Assembly (NCBI GenBank): GCA_022578605.1
Contig: MU394115.1
Span: forward strand, 62,001 to 126,000
Origin: Camillea tinctor
Taxonomy: Eukaryota; Ascomycota; Sordariomycetes; Xylariales; Xylariaceae
DNA length: 64,000 nt
Direction: 5' to 3'
Position numbers and translations under genes: made by a program. The notes beneath the pieces were generated by a model that was not told where the DNA came from, did no database searches, and was given only the letters and a program-made list of their open reading frames with translations. The first letter of the stretch is position 1; each line of letters opens with the position of its first letter. This document shows positions 30,024 through 43,284 of the stretch, piece after piece.

Positions 30024-31442
30024 ATGGGTAAAGATAATGATGGCGGCGACGCGCCTCCCCCCTTGTATACTACTTATCAAGCCGACTTGTATAATCGGGG
30101 TATCTTAGAGCGGATCCCTCCCCCGATGACCACAGATCCAAATAGGCTGAGAGCTCAGGCGAAGCGAGTGATGCGCCCCGAGGCCTTTGACTATGTTGCC
30201 GGGGGAGCCGGCGAGGGAGCTACCATGGATGCCAATCGCCTAGCCTTTCGCCAGTGGAAGATCGTCCCGCGGGTGATGAAGCCAGCTTCCCCTAGGAATC
30301 TTAAGGTGGAGCTTTTTGGCGAACAGTATGGTACGTATTGAAAAAATGAAAAGTCTCGTTAATGTTTTATTTTTCAGTCTTTGCAGTGGTGTTGTTGGAT
30401 TTTCATTTTTGTTTTTTTGGGGGTGTTGTTGTTGTTGATATACGAATGATGAACGATGATAACAATGCCGGCTCACACCTTGAACCCACATATAAAAGAT
30501 ACCCCCATCCTATGTGCGCCTGCAGGAGCCCAGGAAGTTTACCACGCCGATAAAGAGGTTGGCACGGCGCGTGCGTGTGCCGAGCTTAACGTTCCTTTCA
30601 TCATGAGCACGGCCTCAACAAGCACGATCCAAGAGGTGGCAGATGCTAGTGGGAGTGGTGGACCTCGGTGGTTCCAGCTGTACTGGCCCGCGGACGACGA
30701 GATCACCGCATCCCTCCTACAAACCGCTTGGGACGCTGGCTTTCGCGTCCTCGTCGTAACCCTAGATACCGCCCGTATGGCCTGGAGGCCCCACGACCTC
30801 GACCGTACCTTTCTTCCCTTCGCACTTGGCCAGGGGAACATTGTTGGTTACCGCGACCCCGTCTTCCGGCGCAAGTTCGCTGCCTGGAGCGATGGCGACA
30901 CCCCCGAGGAGAGTCCTATGCTCGCGGCCCGTTACTGGCTTAGCGAGATCTTCTCGGGCAACAACCGTTCGTGGGAAGAGCTCTCCTTGCTTAAGCGTCT
31001 CTGGCCCGGTCCTGTAGTTGTGAAAGGAATCCAGCATCCTGAAGACGCGCGCCTGGCGGCACGCCACGGCGCCGATGGGATCATTGTTAGCAACCACGGT
31101 GGTCGTCAGGTCGACGGCGCCATCGGCTCCCTCGAGATGCTGCCGGATGTAGTTGCCGCTGTAGAAGGGCAGAACATCCCAGTTCTCTTCGATTCGGGTG
31201 TTCGCACCGGCGCCGACATCTTCAAAGCCCTGAGCCTTGGTGCCCGCGCCGTGCTCGTCAGTCGCCCAATCCTCTACGGCCTCGGTATTGCCGGCCGTGA
31301 TGGCGTTAAGCACATCCTCGCCTCTCTGCTCGCTGACCTTGACGGCACTATGCTGCTTGCTGGTGTGCAAAACGTGAAGGATCTAGGCACCGGGAACCTG
31401 AAGAAGGTAGCGTATGGGGGAGATATCAAAGCTAATCTGTGA
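30024..31442 (+). CDS. FMN-dependent alpha-hydroxyacid oxidase/dehydrogenase (lactate monooxygenase-like)
   Basis: Two exons (30024..30330, 30499..31442), 416 aa. The intron (donor GTACGT, acceptor AAAAG) rejoins EQY-DTPILCAPAG. This TIM-barrel flavoprotein family oxidises L-2-hydroxy acids. Evidence: EAFDYVAGGAGE near the N-terminus, FIMSTASTSTIQEVA, WFQLYWP, VVVKGIQHPEDA with the FMN-binding Lys near 278, VSNHGGRQVDG with the catalytic His near 302 and substrate Arg near 305, and FDSGVRTGADIFKAL. There is no cytochrome b5 domain, so it is not a CYB2-type mitochondrial dehydrogenase. No targeting peptide or peroxisomal SKL is visible (C-terminus KANL). RPHDLDRTFLPF resembles lactate 2-monooxygenase relatives; the true substrate cannot be told. 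Confidence 0.88.
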
Positions 31443-32644
31443 TATTGATTTAATCATATAACTTAGAAAATAGCGGGATGGTCTGTTTATTGCATATATA
31501 TATTGGTAAATGGAGTCTGCTACTGTTATCGGGAACCGGAAAACACGTACGTTACATAGATAGAGCTCACGCAGACACGGGCAAGACAGGGTATATATCT
31601 ATATGTGTACACGTATAAGGATCCTCGCCCTCTGTACGTTTCGAATTAAAAAAGCTTAGAGTCTTATATATATTTAAACAACGTTGAAAAGCTACTACAA
31701 TTACAATTAACTTATCAGATGCTTAAAAAAGGCAACATCATGAGTAGGTAAGTACTTATTAAGGATGCCCTGATTAGGTTTGAGTGATATCTGAGATGAT
31801 CGGAATAATCTATAAAAGAAGGGCCGTAGCTTGCCGTGTAACGAGATTATAAAAAGACGGGACAAAACCTCCTTAGTCACAAAGTCCTTCAATGTCTAGG
31901 TTTATAATACTGATATAATAGTATAAAGGAAAGCGGAGGGCATATATAGTTGTTCAATACCTTTTGAACACAGTAAATATCTTTTATATTAAACGTCGCT
32001 CCCTTAATGCAACTTTCATCATGGTAATAAGCACCTGCTCTTTTTTTTTAGAAAAAAAGAAAAAGGAAAAGCAGAAAGATCATTTATAAGAAACTTATAA
32101 AAAGCTATTATGTCTTAATATTATTGAAACCCCCTAGTTATATATAGCGATTATATACATGTTTATACTTCTTCTTATACTCCATAGGCAAGGATGTAAG
32201 TAGATGGTGGATGTGTGACGGCCTTGGCCTGATCACCCAATCACCACCACCACATTCATCTCCCAGCATATAGCCCAACCAAGGATGTTAAGTCGACAGA
32301 CTTATTATATCCTGCTACCCTTTTGGTAGGGGGGAGGGGAGTAGTGTGGTTGACTTGGCACAGCTACGACAGGAAAGACTTTCTTTTATTAACAAAAAAT
32401 GGTAAGGCCGTAAAATAAGAAAAAAAAAGACAAGTTATAGAGAAAAAAAAGAGACACTGGTTATCCCTTTAACTCTCTTTCTCGTTGCCTTTCCCAAGTC
32501 AAAGTTACTCCTAAAGAGATATATGAAGAAAAAAAATGAAGCCAGTTCCAGCTCTCCTTTATTGTTTGTCTGTTCCTAGCACCCTTCAAAAATTTCTAAC
32601 TTACAAACAATAGATAGCTTTAGATGAGAAAAAAAAAGCTATCT
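31443..32644. other. Convergent intergenic region, AT-rich
   Basis: 3' flanks of the FMN oxidase and of the zinc-cluster gene, with AT-rich patches (31640-32160) and purine runs (32400-32460). No gene is seen. Confidence 0.5.
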
Positions 32645-35498
32645 TCACCCAATAAACTCCGTGCTTACCAAAGCTTCCCAAGGTTTTCCCGTCTCCCAAG
32701 ACCGTTGCATTAGCCGACGCGCATTATGTACCTGGAAATGAGTGAATATGTTAGGAAATATAATTATCTATCATGTTTTATGCTCGAATGGTTCTTGCCT
32801 TGAGGGGAAGCATCGCGGGCGAAAAGAAACTTGCCTGAGTCATGCCATGATTCTCTGCCACTATGAATCTTCTCAATATGAGCTCCCTGTGACCCTTGTC
32901 TTGAGCGTCGCACCCCGCGGTGAACATAGGGAAAAGTAGGCATGATTCCGCCGTGCCGCCAGGGTGTATGCGCCCAATGCACGAAATGATTCTTTCCACA
33001 GCTGTCTGAACAGCCTTGTCTTCGGACGGCCGCCCCATTATCCTGCGATATAGGTGAACCAGCCCGGCCCAGTGAAACGCCGCGTTTGTTGCTTCCATCT
33101 CCTTCCTGTCCCATTTTTCAACATCTCCTTTCTTGTGTATGTGCTTGCAGGGCACGGGAGGCTGGAGCATGCTGTCCGTAACCGCATTCTCAAGCTTCAA
33201 AGCCTGCTCGACAACTTCCTCGCTCGGTTCCCAGTCGGTGTTGACGTGAAGGCCATCTCCGATACGCTCGGCGTCGCACTTTCTAGCTAAGTCGGCAATT
33301 TTAGCTAGAAGGTAAATATACCGTGTGGTAAACCCCATGATGCAGTCTATCTCGTCATATCCATCCATAATATCGTCGACCTCGTAATCGAATATCCAGG
33401 CCGACGAGGAACCTTTCGGTCCTCCGCAAAGACTGCCTATCACGTCAAGGTACGCAGCCCAGCTCCAGAGGAAAGAGCAAACCTGGTCCTCTCGGAAATT
33501 CGTCTGCATTCCGTGAAGACCTCCAGGTCGGACAGTTATGAGCTCTCTCGCAAGGCTTAGATGCTTTTGCCACGGTATGTCATATCCGAAGATCTTAGGA
33601 GATACTATCTCAAGCGAGGCAAGCATAATAGCTGTAGCGAGGTTGGCATTCGAGAAATTCCTATCTGGATCATCTAGAGCTTGACGAAGACCAGGAAATA
33701 TGTCATCTACCCAAAAAGCAATTCTCAATGTTGGCTCTGGGTGGTTTAGAACACGTGCTCTATGGGAAGCTATTCAAGGCATGTAAGTGAAAAAAAGTTA
33801 AAAAAAAAAAGTATGTGTGTATGTTGGTATGCCATACCTGAATACGCCAACAATAAAGCAAGGAGATTATCATTGTTTACCGCCATCTCAGGGAGAATCG
33901 TACGAAATGGATTGGCATGAGGGTCATCGTAAGGAACGAGAACTTCCTGCTCGTTAGCATGTTGACTGACTTTAGAACCTTTCAAGTGATTTAGATTACC
34001 TCGAGCTGTATGGTTCAGAAAGTGATGCTATAGATACCTAGGTAAGAGTCCAAGCTTGGTATGGTTATGTAATAGTACTACTTACGAAATACTAGATATT
34101 TCATTAGCATGGACGAGCGCATCTAGGGTACCGAAACACTTACTAGAAGATTCATAGGATTTTCGGTCAACCTAGCTGGATGTCAGTATACATACATAAA
34201 CACACTCTCATCTCATGACTCGGGAATTGGCCATACTTTGACGGAAGCGGCTCCAAATTCCGAGGGATGTAGATCGATACTGGTCTAGAGTAGTAACCAC
34301 CATCCTCATCATTTGAGTCGTTGGTTTCGACCCCAAACCCAAACTCATTCCAGAAGAAATCCTCCGGTGGCTGGCCGCACGGGGTGTCAAGAAATTCACG
34401 TTGAAGAAGAGGTGACGACCCTGTTATGGCGTTCATATCGTCATTTTTCCCTAGATCACGATCGGGAATTCCTCTATCAACGCCGTAGTAGGTCGGCTCT
34501 GCCGATTGTCGTACCCGCGTGTCCAGCGGCGGAAGCATGGTTCTTGAATGGCCAGTAGACTCATCTGACAACCCTCGGAGACTCGGAGGGCCAGCTAGGA
34601 GTGAATTCACCGAAAGACGTCTGATATCTGGCGATGCGGCTACCTGCTGGTCAACCCGAGCGCTCTGTCGCTGGTCTTCATCGCTGTACGTTGAAGGAGT
34701 CGTAGGAGTGAGGGGAGATGCAACGGACACACCGGAGCTTACGGAAAATCGAAATGTAGCCGATGTCGAATCTACCGTTGAGCTGTGCGAAGAGTAGGGC
34801 CTTTTCTCCGCAGGATCAGCCAGCTGAGCTTCGGGCTTTAGTTTTGCTCGTTTGCTAGGCGGCTGCGATATCTCCGACTCCTCGGCCGGCCTCGATGCTG
34901 TGCCGGCGAAGGACGTCGGCGTCTGTAGAACATCCTTCTGGCTTTCAAACGTTGGTTGACTTGTCGGGTTATTCAGGGGCTCAAGCCGCCGAGTTCCCGG
35001 GGCATCCCCAAGCGGATACTGGTGAACCAGTTTGAATCCCTTGGCTGGCACTGAGGGAGACGGAACCTCCGGACCAAAATCAATAAGGCCGGCCTCGGGT
35101 CTCCTCCCTCTTCGGCCCTCCCAATTTAAACGTATGCTGTAGTCGCATGTTTCGCCAGTTCTCTGGCAGCTTTTTCGATGAATAGCATTAGTAAGTGTAA
35201 AGCACCAAGGGGGGGATTTCAGCTAAAGTCACGGGGGGCGAGGGAAGGGGAGGGGAGGGGTGGTATGGATATCATAACTCTAAGCAAGGTATATATTTAC
35301 TTTAAGCAACTCGGGTGTTCCTCTCCACATTTAATCTTGCGGCTCTTGCAAGGCCTTGGTAAGTTGAAGTGTCAGCCTAGCGATCATGATGAGGGGAGAA
35401 GAAAAAAAAGAAAGGTGTGAGATTCTTATGACGAACCAACATCCATTTCGACTTCGCCTTTTAGGTTCTGGTGCGCCGGGCTTTTTTGGCCGTGGCAT
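32645..35498 (-). CDS. Zn2Cys6 transcription factor, nine exons including a 6-nt exon
   Basis: Model: complement(32645..32731, 32835..33769, 33838..33942, 34000..34027, 34086..34091, 34144..34171, 34237..35169, 35301..35354, 35437..35498), 745 aa. The zinc cluster C20-x2-C23-x6-C30-x6-C37-x2-C40-x6-C47 is restored only when introns 1 and 2 are removed. It is followed by DYSIRLNWEGRRGRRP, a linker highly conserved in this class. A disordered Ser/Pro region follows, then the fungal transcription-factor domain from about 345: IPRNLEPLPSKLTENPMNLL-YF-HHFLNHTARVLVPYDD, LLLAYSASHRARVL, ALWV-like AFWVDDIFPGLR. The C-terminus is VHNARRLMQRSWETGKPWEALV. The last intron has a GC donor. Intron 6 (33943-33999) could instead be retained, adding 19 residues in frame. 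The target genes are unknown. Confidence 0.87.
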
Positions 35499-36808
35499 TA
35501 TATACCTTTTTGACGTTCTTTTTGTGATGGCTTTTATTTGACTTTTTTTTTGTTTTGTTTTTTTTTTTTTTTAGAAAAGGGGGTTTTTCTTTTCTTCTTC
35601 TTCGGAAAGTCGTTAAAACTAAGGGTAGGAAATTGCTTGAGCACAATATCCCTTTGGATGCCGTCGACCGTCGATCATGATCGATAAGCCAATCCTCTCA
35701 ATGCCAAGCTATGTGTGTGTGTATGTACTTATATAGTGGTTCAGGTATGTGTGTATGTATAATATAATATATTGTGTTCTGTTTTGTTCTGTTCAGTTGG
35801 TGGTTTGCCGGGGAACGGAACGGGTGTTGACGGGAATGGCGCGAATGGCTTCTTGGTGTGGGATAGATTCCAGCGATGCAGATAGATAAATGGTGGATGG
35901 TGGGTTGAAGTGGCGACTCGCACAAGTTTATTCCAAGTTATTCAGCACCAAACTGGGGGGACTGGGGGGGACTGGGGGGAAGGGGGGAGGGCTGTTGAGG
36001 TGAGAGGTGAAAGTCGAAAAGAGTGAGGAGTTGCTTTGAAAGTACCTATAATTGCCTGGGTACTAGACACTAGGCACTAGGCACTAGGTACTACATAGTA
36101 GGTTAAGTACTCCGTACATACCATACTAAGTACCCGCAAACCACCTGCACCTACATAAGTCATGTAAGTTCGACTACTGTGGTAGTAGATCCGAGATAAG
36201 ACCCAGACCAAGATGCTAGTCCCATTTGATTGACCGGGCCTATGAAGTGCGGAGAACCGGTCTTTCTGGTATAGCGCCAAATGGGTCCTAATGCATCCCA
36301 CGTGCAATGTCCACTATCTATTCTTCTGCATCACTCTGCACCACCGTAGTGGGTGAGCTAGGTAGTAGGCTTGTTTATTGGCCTGCCGACTCCGGATCCC
36401 ATCCTATCCCATCCTATCCCATCTCATCCCATACCTTAGGTCTAGTATGTACTTAGTTACTATCTTTGCTTTTTTCTTTTTCCCTCCTTAATGGGGTCTT
36501 TGAACCAATATGAAGACTTCTTAATTACCTCTCCCGTCAAGGCCAGAACCCCTACCTAACCCTGCCAACCGCCCTGCTCCTCCTCCGTCAAGTCCTCTTC
36601 AACTGCAGAATCACTGGCACTTTCTCACCCCCTCCCCCTCCTCCCTCCCCCTTCTCCTCCCCCAGAATAACCCTTCCCTACCCTTCCCTCCTTGTCACAC
36701 TCGGACACCCAACGACTCGTGACTCCAAGTGATCGACAGTACGAAGCTAATTAATCGAATTCTCTGCGTAACTGTGCCGTGAACTTACACCTCCTGCCTA
36801 TAGGCTAT
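35499..36808. other. Promoter of the zinc-cluster gene and 3' flank of the PPWD1-type gene
   Basis: Contains T-runs (35540-35580), a 10-bp tandem repeat ATCCTATCCC at 36396-36430, repeated CACTAGG words at 36065-36090 and C/T-rich DNA at 36540-36680. No gene is seen. Confidence 0.5.
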
Positions 36809-38763
36809 CTATGAAATATCGATATTCAATATTTTTATGTCCTCCTCCGGCTTCTCCTTGTACGTGCGGGCGTTTTCTATCTTGTGCACCACGTCCAACC
36901 CCTGCACTGCACGTCCAAATATAGTGTGCTTGTTATCAAGCCATGGCGTCTTCTCCGTCGTGATGAAGAACTGGCTGCCGTTGGTGTTGGGCCCCGCGTT
37001 GGCCATGCTGACCGTGTAGGGTTTGTCGTGTTTCAACGTGCTGAATTCGTCCTCGAACTCCTTGCCCCATATGCTCTCTCCCCCTGTGCCATCGCCCAGG
37101 GGGTCGCCACCCTGTATCATGAACTTACGGATCACCCGGTGGAAGATAGTACCGTTATAATAGCCCCTCTTTGAATGGGTGACAAAGTTCTCCACGGCTT
37201 TTGGTGCAGCATCCGGGAATAATCGGATGTGGATATCACCATACGTCGTATGGAGGATAGCCGCTGTCCCTGTCTCTGTTGTCTTCTTCTGAGCCGCCCT
37301 TTTCGGATTGAGCATTGTTGGCTTTTCATTCTGCACGTCTCTCTCCGACCGCGATATCTCTTCCTCGTTTGTAAACATATAGAACCGCGCCTTGCCTACA
37401 GCTGTCGCAAAGAGGATGGGGTCTCTGACTTCGGATTCCTGAAGGAGTGGATTGCTCGATGCCGCCATCTCCACCGTGGTCACACCCTTTTTCTGCGGCT
37501 GACCTTGGTATAAAGCCAGATGAACCAGACGTATGTGCTCATCCTTCCCATAGACCTTAACCACCCGATTCGTGAGTGTGTTCAGTACCTTTACGCCGAA
37601 AATGGACCCGTATAGGATAAAGTGGCCGCTCTCGTCAAAGATTACGTTGACCTTGTTCTGGAGAGGTGCAGACTCGATTTCGCGCTCAGCGGCAAGTCGC
37701 CGACCGAAGTCAACATCGTCTAGTTTTTGCATAGCGGTACCGGCGCGCTGCATCTCCGTGATGACCTGCAAAGACTCATCGTAGGTCCGGTATAGTTTCG
37801 CTGATGCAAACTCGAAAACCCTGATTTTGCGATCGGGTATGGAAAAGGCCACAAACTGGTGGCCCGATGGGGACATAGACAGCGTCACCGGTACCGACTT
37901 TGCTTTTTTGAAGTCGAAAAGATTGGTAGCGCTCTTGTATTGGAAGACGTTATCGGGTTTCTCGTAATTGGCATTCGGCGACCAATACTCAAGCATGCCA
38001 CCCTCGTCAGCCGATACCACACAGTCGAACGCGTCATTAAAAGCCATGACAGATACAACGCTTCGATGCAGGCCCTTTATGGTATGTATCGGTGTCTGGT
38101 TCTCTCCCCGGCCGTCGTAGATGTAGACCTGGGGGCTTGAATCGTCCGAGACGGCTAAAAGAGGCAGAGAAGCCCCGCGTTTATGCGCCCAGCAGATGCA
38201 CTTAGGGGTGTAGTCCAAGTTGAGCGTAGACAGGAGGTCGAAGGTAATTACGTCGAATATTTTGATGGTCTTGTCGGCGCCAGCTGTGGCAAAACTTCGG
38301 CCGTCGTAGCTCGCAGAGACGGACCGTACCTCGCCCTGGTGTGCCTTGAACTCCTTGACGAACTCTATGCCTTGAGCTACCTTCTTCCAGAACTTGACAA
38401 CACCATCGGCCGAGCTGGTTATGAGGAAGTCGGTTCGCGTCATGTTGACAAAAGAGAGCTGTTCCTTGTGCATCAATGACTTGGAATACCGCGCGGACTT
38501 GGGCAAGGCTTCGATATATAGTTTCTCGTAGGGCAGAACACGACGCTTCTTTTTGGGGGCACCGGCCGCCGAGGGAAGTTGAGGCCCCATATCATCGTCT
38601 GAAGAGCTGTCTGTGAAAATGGTTAATTAGTCTAACCAAGTTGTTACTGCTGTTGTCGCAGTTGTTGCCGACGGGATATATATAGTTGTCAGAGGCTATA
38701 CACACCGTCATCATTTTGTTCAACGAAGTCCGCATGGCTTCTTTTAGTACTTTCCTCTCCCAT
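36809..38763 (-). CDS. WD40-repeat peptidyl-prolyl isomerase (PPWD1-type cyclophilin)
   Basis: Two exons, complement(36809..38610, 38706..38763), 619 aa. Exon 1 encodes MGEESTKRSHADFVEQNDD; the splice rejoins D-D-SSSDDDMGPQ. The N-terminal half has WD40 blades (FLITSSADGVVKFWKK, VRSVSASYDGRSFATAGADKTIKIFD, VSVMAFNDAFDCVVSADEGGMLEYW). The C-terminal 160 residues are a cyclophilin domain with FHRVIRKFMIQGGD, NGSQFFITT, the cyclosporin-site Trp in TPWLDNKHTIFG, and all main catalytic residues (Arg of FHR, Phe/Met, Gln of QFF). PPWD1 orthologues are nuclear and associate with the spliceosome, where they isomerise prolines. Length and domain order match the family. Confidence 0.93.
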
Positions 38764-39738
38764 CTTGACCTGTCTGTAGGGAAACTTGTTGCTTATTTTT
38801 GTATGGAGAGCTATGGATGTGGGCAGGTTTCTCTCTGTTGTAATACTTGGTATACTGTAGGTGCTTAGTTATTTGGTTTGATGTATGTTCAATTGATAGA
38901 TGGCAAATAGGTAAGGGACTGGGTTAAGGCTTCTAAGGATATAGTAAATAGTTGTAGTAGTACTAAAACGTCTGTCTTAGCTTAAGCTAGCAGTTTTAGC
39001 TCGTAATTTAGAACGCTAATACTTTTTTTTTCTTTTTTATTTCTTTCTTTTTGGAATGGCTGATGGACATCATGTTCCATAGTCACACAAGTAAAATGCA
39101 CGGAGCTAACAGATGCCGATGCCCCCACCACTAGGTTAGGTGGTACTTCAAGTTAAGTATGTACTCTAGCAGTTCCAGTTGTCCATATATATATATACAT
39201 ACCCTATGCAGGAGTGCCATCAAATCATGAGCTCCAAACTTCAAATATCCATGTTGCTGGGTCTAATTAGGTACTATAACCTATACTAGAATCAACCAAC
39301 GAAGATAGGCAAGATGGAGACTTTAGATTGGCTGAAACCCATCAGTTCAGTAAATGTAATTCGACATATGCATCATTGACTGCTTGTATAACTTAGGATA
39401 CCTACCTCGGCAAGGCTGGTTAAGGCTTTGCATACGTGGAACTGCATAGCGTCATTAGATGTTGTAGCCGGGTTTTACGATCTGTCCGAGAAGCTCACAA
39501 CCTCCCCTTGTTTGAATCTAATCGATTTTCCAGCAGACTCATTGTTCTTTCCTTTCCCTTTCCCTCTTGTTTTTCTACCCCCTTTCTTTAGTCTGGTATA
39601 GACCGGTAGACAGACATCTACAACCACCTAATATAAACTACTTACAGCGGCCCTCTTTCCCGTTCTGGTACTTGAGATCGGAAGCCCCTTGCATGCCTTA
39701 TCAGGTAACTGGGTCAACCTGCCACACCATCATTCATC
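38764..39738. other. Divergent promoter region
   Basis: The stretch lies between the PPWD1-type gene and the AIG1-like gene. It holds a T-rich run at 39015-39050, a short (TA)n at 39187-39200 and a C/T-rich leader at 39545-39590. No gene is seen. Confidence 0.5.
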
Positions 39739-40514
39739 ATGGCCAAGCATCCTTTGCAGAGATTCGCCTCGCCGTCAAGGCAACTTTCCTTGCTACTGCA
39801 TATGGCTGGTGTAGCCTCGTTCGCTGCTTCGTTCAGGTTTCTGAGCGGATGGGATACCCCGATGGCAGCCTCATTCGGCGGAAACTACCAGTTCCTTACA
39901 ATAATTGGTCTTTCTTTAGCATCCGTTACTTTCGTCGTCGGACTGCTAGCTGATATTACTCTGTCTCCCCAGCTGTTCCAACTCAAGAACATCCTGTCCG
40001 TCTGTTCTACTCCTTTAGAGGTGCTGATCAGCATATTATATTGGGGGCTCTGCGCCATCGACAAGAATCTAGTGATCCCTCCTGAATTCAAGCTCGACTT
40101 CCTGCCCGACTTTGGTTTCCACGCAGCCCCCGCCGTGTTCTTGTCTATGGACCTTCTCTTAATCAGTCCGCCGTGGACCATCCATGGCTATTCTATCATG
40201 GCGCTAAGCCAAGTTTTGGCTCTCTTGTATTGGTCTTGGGTTGAATATTGCTTCTCCCACAACGGCTGGTGAGTTGCTAACCTGCCATTTACACGGTAGA
40301 TGGCCCCCTTTAGCTGATCGTGCTTAGGTATCCTTACCCCATCTTCGACATCCTCAATGTTTGGCAGCGTGCGCTTCTATTCACGGTTTCTGCAGTGTTG
40401 ATGACGGGAAGCTCTATGGCTTTAAAGTGGGTTTATGGGAAGGTTAACGGTATAGAGAAGTTCAAGGACGAGGCTGTGACCGACCCTGCGGGTCTGAGGG
40501 CCAAGAACCAATGA
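39739..40514 (+). CDS. FAR-17a/AIG1-like integral membrane protein
   Basis: Two exons (39739..40268, 40328..40514), 238 aa. The intron GTGAGT...TTAG rejoins HNGW-YPYPIFD. The protein has about six hydrophobic segments: SLLLHMAGVASFAASF, FLTIIGLSLASVTFVVGLLA, VLISILYWGL, AVFLSMDLLLISPPW, ALSQVLALLYWSWVEYC and ALLFTVSAVLMTGSSMAL. The pattern of a conserved catalytic-type Thr region (STPLEVLISILYWGL) and a later His (WTIHGY) resembles the AIG1/ADTRP family, whose human members hydrolyse fatty-acid esters of hydroxy fatty acids with a Thr and His pair. Whether the fungal protein does the same is inference. The C-terminus is short and hydrophilic. Confidence 0.82.
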
Positions 40515-41243
40515 GTGCGCCACGGGGGTTCGTACAGAGAATATAGACGGCGCTCAGGGTACCTGCAGTTCGTGACTGGTAAGAAAATACCTCATTGCAT
40601 ATTTACATTGCATATTTACATTGCATATTTACATTGCCTATTACATATCATCTGCTCTCCCAATTAGGTGTATATACACTATAAGGGTCAGCCAACATCA
40701 ATAGTGCTGGCTTCTACGTAGCTGATATGGATGGCTAATCTAATACGGAGCTGCTGATTGGGCAGATATTTTCTCTATGCATACAACGATAACCGACCCG
40801 GTTAATACATGTCAACAATTACCTAACCTAGTATGTATAGTATCGGTAGTATCGGTGATTTTACTTGTAACTACTAACCTGCACATAAACCCCGTTATCA
40901 GGATAAGCCCCGCCATGTACGTTGATGTCTGCACGATCGTACGTCAGTCAATACGCACATGCATATCTGCGTATGGACATACCTACCGAGTCCCCTGCAC
41001 TAGACTTCGGATAGTATCTGTGCCCCGATTCTTCTCTTCGGCCCCACTATGACACATTTTCTAAATACGACTTGACTGACACACTCTTCACTCTTCACTT
41101 CGAGGGAAACACAGGACATTTCTTGTTTTCTGCTTCTACCGGTAGCTAGCTCCTGGATTGGCATTGTAATCGTCGTTATTGCTTCTTGCTTCTCTATCGT
41201 TGATTGACTGAAAACCGCCTGTGTAGGCGTGACGAGATCCATC
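40515..41243. other. Intergenic with 13-bp tandem repeat; promoter of DAHP synthase
   Basis: Contains three tandem copies of ATTGCATATTTAC (40594-40632) and a degenerate fourth. The DAHP synthase leader follows. I looked for GCN4/CPC1 sites (TGACTCA) and saw only near-misses such as TGACTGA (about 41069 and 41206). Confidence 0.5.
40594..40644. repeat. 13-bp tandem repeat ATTGCATATTTAC
   Basis: Three exact copies plus one altered copy, 80 bp downstream of the AIG1-like stop codon. Confidence 0.9.
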
Positions 41244-42572
<1,329 letters not shown>

Positions 42573-43284
42573 GCGAGAATCTATTTTTTTATTAATTTTT
42601 TTTTTTTTGGGTTTGCTAGCTTCAAGGTGATAATTCAACATTATTGAACGGTTTCTTAAAATAAGGGGTTAATAAAATGGGAAGAGATATCCAAAAGTTC
42701 ATCATATATATAAGATATTTAAGACAAGAAAAAAAGGGGGGAGAGGGAGAAGATAGAAAATTAGTACCTATGATGTCTTTTCTCCCTTTGTTTCTCCTAA
42801 TTATATGCCGTAAAATTATGGGAAGCAGTAATTGATAGGTACTACTTGATTGCTTCATCATCCTTATATTAGTTCGTGACTTGACTTCATATATGGAAGC
42901 AAGCCAGGGGGTTCCTTGGTGTAGGTTTATGTTAATACTAGGTAGTACCTAGGTACATACACGGAAGGGTTAAGTTAACTCACTAGCCACATTTGAAATG
43001 ATCAATCCGGGCAACTGGATATGTACGACATCGTGGCTGGGTTCTTGGCAAGATAGGCGGATCACGTGGTGGAATGATGGGGTTCCGCTGAGGTCAGCTC
43101 AGCCAATAGGATGCACCTATTTCCAATTGCTTCAAGCATTGAGCATTGAGCACTTTTTCATTCCACCCCAAATGTTCGGCTCAGCTTGAATCCTCACCCA
43201 ACGACGAAACCCTCCCCCGAGCACCCAATTGACTTGTCAACCTGCTTGCGGCACTTCCTACACAAGAGTAGAAGCCTGCCCAAC
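42573..43284. other. Intergenic between ARO3 and CYT1
   Basis: Both genes are on the plus strand. A perfect TACCTAGGTA lies at 42946-42955. The region 43070-43280 is the likely CYT1 promoter, with CCAAT-like text (AGCCAATAGG, 43100-43109) that could bind an HAP complex; this is a consensus match only. Confidence 0.5.

Noticed and set aside
30762..31370. 202-aa minus-strand frame inside the FMN oxidase gene
   Set aside because: Antisense shadow of a well-supported coding exon; no domain or splice context.
33770..33985. 71-aa frame treated as a separate gene
   Set aside because: It is an internal exon of the zinc-cluster transcription factor plus flanking intron sequence.
36396..36430. CRISPR-like or telomere-like array
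   Set aside because: It is a simple 10-bp tandem repeat (ATCCTATCCC) of three units, without spacers or a telomere motif.
41050..41243. GCN4/CPC1 response element upstream of DAHP synthase
   Set aside because: Only TGACTGA-type near-misses were found, not TGACTCA, so general amino-acid control cannot be claimed from the sequence.
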